Of a stretch of 64,000 nt of DNA, positions 59,649-64,000 are shown in pieces (within the stretch, counting starts at the first letter, position 1; every line of letters starts with the position of its first letter). The notes beneath the pieces are model-generated. The model was not told the DNA's origin and did not search any database. It saw only the letters and a program-made list of their open reading frames with translations. The stretch spans positions 35,689 to 99,688 of the forward strand of contig NZ_WPHG01000009.1 in assembly GCF_009742725.1 (NCBI RefSeq). Direction: 5' to 3'. The stretch is from Nitratireductor arenosus (lineage in GTDB: Bacteria; Pseudomonadota; Alphaproteobacteria; Rhizobiales; Rhizobiaceae). Both the position numbers and the translations under genes were made by a program.

Positions 59649-60047
59649 ATGTTCACATTTCCTATTCTCGGCGTTCGCAAGGTGATCGAGCGCGGCAAAG
59701 CCGATGCCGCCGCCAATGGGGGATTTCGCAATCCCTACTACGGCATCAAGCCCGGCAAGGATGAAAAGCCGGGACTCTGGCTGGTCGGTGACCAGGGGGT
59801 CTACATCATGTCGAACGGCAAACTCGCCGACGGCGCCCGTCCGCTCGTGGTCTATTCGGACGAGTGCCATCCTATCGGCAATCCGGACTGGTGGCATTAC
59901 AAGCACCGCCATTTCGGCGGTGACGACGGCATCGAGTTCCTCGACGCCGACAGACTGATCCCGATGTTCGATCGGAACATGCGCTGCACGCATCTGCGTG
60001 TGCAACTGACCGAGACCGAAGTCTCGCTGTCGCTGATCGCCCGCTAG
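59649..60047 (+). CDS. DUF3085 family protein
   Basis: A 132-residue protein of the DUF3085 family (GGFRNPYYGIKPGKDEKPGLW, in part; LVGDQGVYIMSNGKLADG; VVYSDECHP). ATG 59649 is preceded by GGAGG. It follows DUF1419 by 12 bp, so the two are cotranscribed, with the methylase-helicase 86 bp further. Function unknown. Confidence 0.75.
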   Translation: MFTFPILGVRKVIERGKADAAANGGFRNPYYGIKPGKDEKPGLWLVGDQGVYIMSNGKLADGARPLVVYSDECHPIGNPDWWHYKHRHFGGDDGIEFLDADRLIPMFDRNMRCTHLRVQLTETEVSLSLIAR

Positions 60048-60133
60048 TCCATCCCACACGCTCACCAGCTCTCCACGCGGCCGCAAACGCCGGTCGCGTG
60101 AACGCGCTTGCCCAATTCCAGGAGATTTATCCC

Positions 60134-63100
60134 ATGTCCCATGACGACCCCTTCACACTCGACCTGTTCGGCAATACGGCACTGTCCTCGGGGCTCAGCC
60201 TCGGCGTGACCGCCTTTTCCGACAGTCCGGCCAATGATCCGGACGATGACGATCCGTCCCCGCAGTCTTCCGCGCGCGCCGTGCCCGCCACGGCGGACAC
60301 GCAACTCTCGCGCAGGGCACCGAAGGGCGAAAACTTCCATCTCGCCGGCATGCGCGGCCTCGCCAGATCCTGGCGCGATCGCGCCCGCGACAATCTTGTG
60401 GCGATCCGGCTCGCCGCCGATCTTCTTGAAGAGCAGCGCTCGGCGACCACCGCGGAGCAGGCGGCGCTGATCAGGTTCACCGGCTTTGGAGCTTCCGAAC
60501 TGGCCAATGGTGTGTTTCGTCGGCCGGGGGAGGACGGCTTTCGCAAGGGCTGGGAAGAGATCGGCGTCGAGCTGGAAAGCGCCGTCGATGCCGGCGACTA
60601 TGCCTCGCTCTCGCGCTGCACCCAGTATGCCCACTTCACCCCCGAATATATCGTCCGGGCCGTCTGGTCGGGCCTGCAGCGGCTCGGTTTTCGCGGCGGC
60701 CGTGTGCTCGAGCCGGGCATCGGAACAGGGCTTTTTCCGGCGCTGATGCCCGATGATCTGCGGGACGCTTCGCATGTGACCGGGATCGAGATCGACCCCG
60801 TTACCGCCCGCATTGCCCGGCTTCTCCAGCCGCGGGGCAGGACCCTCAATGCCGATTTCGCCCGGATCGACCTGCCGCAGCACTTCGACCTGGCGATCGG
60901 CAATCCGCCCTTCTCCGACCGGATCGTGCGAAGCGACCGGGCCTTCCGCGCGCTCTCGCTCAGGCTGCACGACTTCTTCATCGTCAAGGCCATCGACCGG
61001 CTGAAGCCCGGAGGTCTCGCCGCCTTCGTCACCTCGAGCGGCACGATGGACAAGGCCGATAGCAGGGCGCGCGAGCAGATCGTACGACAAGCCGATCTGG
61101 TCGCCGCCATCCGCCTGCCCGAGGGCAGTTTTCGTGCCGAAGCCGGCACCGATGTCGTCGTTGACATCCTGTTCTTCCGCAAGCGAGGGGAGGGTGAAGC
61201 CGCCGGCGACGTCGCCTGGCTCGACCTCGTGGACGTTCGCGCCGCCACCGAGGACGAAGGCGCGATCCGCGTCAATCGCTGGTTCGCCGAACATCCCGAC
61301 CTGGTGCTGGGGGACCACGCCTTGCGGCGCGGCATCTACGGTCCCGACGAAACCTATACCTGCCTTCCGCGCGCCGGCGTCGATCTCGATGCAGCCCTGA
61401 CCACGGCCGTCCTTGCCCTTCCGGAGGCACTTTATGATGGCGAGCCTGAAAACATTGAGGCTGACGCCGGGGACGAGGGCGTACCCGATGTCGCCACGGC
61501 AGGCGAAGCCTCTATCCGTGAGGGCAGCTATTTCATCGGCAAGAACACCGCCCTGATGCAGATGGTCGACGGCGAGGCCGTAACCATCGCCGTCAGGAAG
61601 GGCAGGCGTTCGGACGGTGTCTCGGAGAAACACGCCCGCATCATCCGCAAGCTAATCCCGATCCGTGATGCGGTGCGCGAGGTGCTGAAACTCCAGGAAT
61701 GCGACCGGCCGTGGAAGCCGGCCCAGGTCAAGCTGCGCATTGCCTGGTCGAACTTCGTGCGCGCGTTCGGGCCGATCAACTTCACTACCGTCTCGACCAC
61801 GGAGGATGAGGAATCCGGCGAAGTGCGAGAGACGCATCGCCGTCCCAATCTCCAGCCGTTCCTGGACGATCCCGATTGCTGGCTGGTGGCGTCGATCGAG
61901 GACTATGATCTCGAGACCAATACGGCCAGACCCGGGCCAGTCTTCACCGAGCGCGTGATCGCGCCTCCGCCGCCGCCCGTCATCAGTTCGGCCGCCGATG
62001 CCCTTGCCGTGGTGCTGAACGAGCGCGGTCATGTCGATCCCGACCACATCGCCGAACTGCTGCACCGCGACGTGGATGAAGTGATCGCCGAACTGGGCGA
62101 TGCCATCTTCCGCGATCCTGCCGATGGGTCGTGGCAGACGGCGGATGCCTATCTCTCGGGTGCCGTCCGCTCGAAGCTGGAGGCCGCAGAGGCCGCCGCG
62201 GCGCTCGATCCCGATTTCTCTCGCAATGTCGCGGCTTTAAAGGAAGTCCAACCGGCCGATCTGCGGCCCTCCGACATCACCGCCCGTCTCGGCGCCCCCT
62301 GGATTCCGGCGGCCGATATCGTCGCCTTCGTGAGGGAGACGATGGAAGCCGACATCACCATCCACCACACGCCGGAACTGGCCTGCTGGACCGTCAATGC
62401 CCGCCAGCTCGGCTGGAGCGCCGCCGGCACGACGGAATGGGGAACGCATCGCCGCGATGCTGGGCAGCTTTTGTCCGACGCGCTCAATTCCTCCATCCCG
62501 CAAATCTTCGACACCATCAAGGACGGCGACACGGAGCGGCGCGTCCTCAATACGGTCGAGACCGAGGCCGCCAAGGAGAAGCTGCAGAAGATCAAGACGG
62601 CGTTCCAGACGTGGATCTGGTCCGATCCGGATCGCACCGACCGATTGGCGCGGCTCTACAACGACACCTTCAACAACATCGCCCCACGACACTTCAACGG
62701 GGACCACCTCCAGCTTCCAGGCGCCTCGGGCGCCTTTTCTCTTTATGGGCATCAGAAACGTGCGATCTGGCGCATCATCTCGGCTGGCTCGACCTATGTC
62801 GCCCACGCCGTCGGCGCCGGAAAGACGCTCTCGATCGCGGCCGCGATCATGGAGCAGCGCCGGCTCGGGCTCATCAACAAGGCCATCCTGGTCGTTCCCG
62901 GCCACTGCCTGGCGCAAGCCGCGCGGGAGTTCCTGGCGTTCTATCCGAATGCGAGAATTCTCGTCGCCGACGAGACCAACTTCGTCAAGGAGAAGCGCCA
63001 TCGGTTCTTGTCGCGCGCGGCAACCGCGAATTGGGACGCGATTATCATCACCCATTCGGCGTTCCGCTTCATCTCGATACCCTCGTCCTTCGAGCAGCAG

Positions 63101-64000
63101 ATGATCCAGGACGAGCTCGAACTCTACGAGGACCTGCTCACCAAGGTCGATCGCGAGGACCGGCTTTCGCGCAAGCGTATCGAGCGCATGAAGGAGGGGC
63201 ACAAGGAGCGGCTCCAGGCACTGTCGACCCGCAAGGATGATCTGCTCACCATATCCGAGATCGGCATCGACCAGATCATCGTCGACGAGGCGCAGGAGTT
63301 CAGGAAGCTCTCCTTCGCCACCAACATGTCAACGTTGAAGGGCGTCGATCCGAACGGTTCGCAGCGGGCCTGGGACCTCTATGTGAAGTCCCGATTCGTC
63401 GAGACGAAAAATCCGGGCAGGGCGCTGGTGCTCGCTTCCGGCACCCCGATCACCAACACGCTCGGCGAAATGTTCACCGTACAGCGCCTGATGGACAACG
63501 CGTCGCTCGCCGCACGCAGGCTGCACGAGTTCGATGCCTGGGCATCGACCTTCGGCGACACCTCGACCGAACTCGAATTGCAGCCATCGGGCAAATACAA
63601 GCCGGTCACGCGCTTTGCCCAGTTCGTCAACGTGCCCGAGCTGATCGCCATGTTCCGGTCATTCGCGGACGTGGTCCAGCCCGCCGACCTGCGCACCTAT
63701 GTCAAGGTGCCGGAGATCGCCGGCGGCAAGCGCCAGATCATCACCGCCGAGCCGACCCCTGCCTTCAAGGCCTATCAGCGCCATCTCGATCAGCGCATCA
63801 AGGCGATCGAGGAGCGCGACGGGTCGGCGCAGCCCGGCGACGACATCCTGCTCTCGGTTATCACCGACGGTCGCCATGCCGCGATCGACCTGCGCCTGGT
63901 CATGCCGGCCATGGATAGCGAGGACGGCAACAAGCTCAACGCGCTTGTCCGCAACACATTTCGCATCTGGCAGGAGACGGCGACAAGCGAATATCTCCGC
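60134..64000 (+). CDS. Giant N6-adenine methylase/SF2 helicase (C-terminus beyond window)
   Basis: Frame open from ATG 60134 (AGGAG upstream) to the window end, at least 1289 residues. The N-terminal half has an adenine-specific methylase fold: SAM motif VLEPGIGTGLFPALM (about residue 195) and catalytic NPPFSDRIV (about 255), then LKPGGLAAFVTSSG. The C-terminal half is an SF2/SNF2-type helicase: motif I AHAVGAGKTLSIAAA (about residue 895), motif II IIVDEAQEFRK (about 1050) and VLASGTPITN. Fused methylase-helicases are common on plasmids and phages and are thought to protect incoming DNA. Specificity unknown. A long minus-strand ORF over its 5' part is a GC-driven shadow. Confidence 0.9.
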   Translation, partial: MSHDDPFTLDLFGNTALSSGLSLGVTAFSDSPANDPDDDDPSPQSSARAVPATADTQLSRRAPKGENFHLAGMRGLARSWRDRARDNLVAIRLAADLLEEQRSATTAEQAALIRFTGFGASELANGVFRRPGEDGFRKGWEEIGVELESAVDAGDYASLSRCTQYAHFTPEYIVRAVWSGLQRLGFRGGRVLEPGIGTGLFPALMPDDLRDASHVTGIEIDPVTARIARLLQPRGRTLNADFARIDLPQHFDLAIGNPPFSDRIVRSDRAFRALSLRLHDFFIVKAIDRLKPGGLAAFVTSSGTMDKADSRAREQIVRQADLVAAIRLPEGSFRAEAGTDVVVDILFFRKRGEGEAAGDVAWLDLVDVRAATEDEGAIRVNRWFAEHPDLVLGDHALRRGIYGPDETYTCLPRAGVDLDAALTTAVLALPEALYDGEPENIEADAGDEGVPDVATAGEASIREGSYFIGKNTALMQMVDGEAVTIAVRKGRRSDGVSEKHARIIRKLIPIRDAVREVLKLQECDRPWKPAQVKLRIAWSNFVRAFGPINFTTVSTTEDEESGEVRETHRRPNLQPFLDDPDCWLVASIEDYDLETNTARPGPVFTERVIAPPPPPVISSAADALAVVLNERGHVDPDHIAELLHRDVDEVIAELGDAIFRDPADGSWQTADAYLSGAVRSKLEAAEAAAALDPDFSRNVAALKEVQPADLRPSDITARLGAPWIPAADIVAFVRETMEADITIHHTPELACWTVNARQLGWSAAGTTEWGTHRRDAGQLLSDALNSSIPQIFDTIKDGDTERRVLNTVETEAAKEKLQKIKTAFQTWIWSDPDRTDRLARLYNDTFNNIAPRHFNGDHLQLPGASGAFSLYGHQKRAIWRIISAGSTYVAHAVGAGKTLSIAAAIMEQRRLGLINKAILVVPGHCLAQAAREFLAFYPNARILVADETNFVKEKRHRFLSRAATANWDAIIITHSAFRFISIPSSFEQQMIQDELELYEDLLTKVDREDRLSRKRIERMKEGHKERLQALSTRKDDLLTISEIGIDQIIVDEAQEFRKLSFATNMSTLKGVDPNGSQRAWDLYVKSRFVETKNPGRALVLASGTPITNTLGEMFTVQRLMDNASLAARRLHEFDAWASTFGDTSTELELQPSGKYKPVTRFAQFVNVPELIAMFRSFADVVQPADLRTYVKVPEIAGGKRQIITAEPTPAFKAYQRHLDQRIKAIEERDGSAQPGDDILLSVITDGRHAAIDLRLVMPAMDSEDGNKLNALVRNTFRIWQETATSEYLR

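Larger units (their letters stand above)
2911..63422. repeat. Polar set of GGGNAGGG octamers (KOPS-like)
   Basis: By eye, minus-strand copies (CCCTNCCC on plus) at 2911, 5008, 5026, 5949, 5954, 7762, 7934; plus-strand copies at 12976, 15006, 15979, 17404, 17409, 18444, 20444, 21253, 21899, 21904, 23651, 25584, 61187, 63415. No copy was seen in the other orientation on either side. The octamer is the E. coli FtsK-orienting (KOPS) consensus; use of it in this organism is inference. Confidence 0.6.

Noticed and set aside
60062..61633. A 523-codon minus-strand ORF opposite the methylase-helicase
   Set aside because: Antisense shadow of a clear methylase coding region, with no motifs.
1..64000. 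CRISPR arrays, tRNA or rRNA genes
   Set aside because: No regularly spaced repeats with unique spacers and no tRNA/rRNA signature were seen; the phased ATCGGCAA sites are too short and too close.

Overview
This window looks like one arm of a large repABC replicon from an alphaproteobacterium of the Rhizobiales, most likely the Mesorhizobium/Aminobacter/Phyllobacteriaceae group. The evidence is a repA-repB-repC cassette with its antisense RNA, a Ti-type traI-trb quorum-controlled conjugation operon facing away from it, and a set of rhizobial-plasmid families (DUF1403 with ScpB, TniABQ, Toprim/DUF3991, DUF1419, DUF3085, a methylase-helicase). No rRNA or tRNA gene was seen, and no CRISPR array.

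Layout. 1-6.7 kb: minus-strand traI-trbB-C-D-E-J-K-L, with trbL cut by the window edge. 6.9-9.6 kb: a TraR-like LuxR regulator, then a class II Fic protein behind an unusual palindrome-plus-repeats operator, then a small WGR protein. 10.1-13.9 kb: repABC, with a ctRNA gene between repB and repC and a probable oriV inside repC. 14-17.3 kb: a small conserved ORF, a frameshifted serine recombinase, an Xre/RES toxin-antitoxin pair and a luciferase-like monooxygenase. 17.4-24.7 kb: a tyrosine integrase diverging from tniA-tniB-tniQ, with a cluster of terminal repeats behind tniQ, then DUF1403-scpB. 24.8-26.7 kb: a membrane GGDEF-EAL protein. 26.8-32 kb: a scarred zone with Tn3, IS5 and aldehyde-dehydrogenase remnants and two MITE-like elements, plus a MaoC-like gene, a FadR-type GntR regulator and an EthD-family gene.

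32-53.9 kb is a catabolic island: glcG, malate synthase G joined to a glcD stump, a CoA-transferase, an ABC importer, a GMC alcohol oxidoreductase, a glutathione-reductase-like enzyme, an AGPS-like flavoenzyme, a Nu-class GST, an acyl-CoA ligase, an aldehyde dehydrogenase, an iron alcohol dehydrogenase and a broken thioesterase. Five copies of a 26-27 bp double palindrome (core CCARATTGG) lie just upstream of the GntR gene, the CoA-transferase, the ABC operon, the AGPS-like gene and the ligase. I read this as one autoregulated regulon. The gene content suggests uptake and oxidation of an alcohol- or ether-containing compound, perhaps polyether or glycol-ether like, with glyoxylate entering through malate synthase. 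The substrate is inference.

54.3-56.1 kb is panB-panC. 56.1-64 kb returns to high-GC plasmid backbone: a frameshifted SRAP peptidase, small conserved ORFs, Toprim/DUF3991, DUF1419, DUF3085 and a very large methylase-helicase running off the window. GGGNAGGG octamers (the E. coli KOPS consensus) lie only on the minus strand left of repABC and only on the plus strand right of it. None was seen between about 25.6 and 61.2 kb, so the catabolic block looks like a later acquisition.
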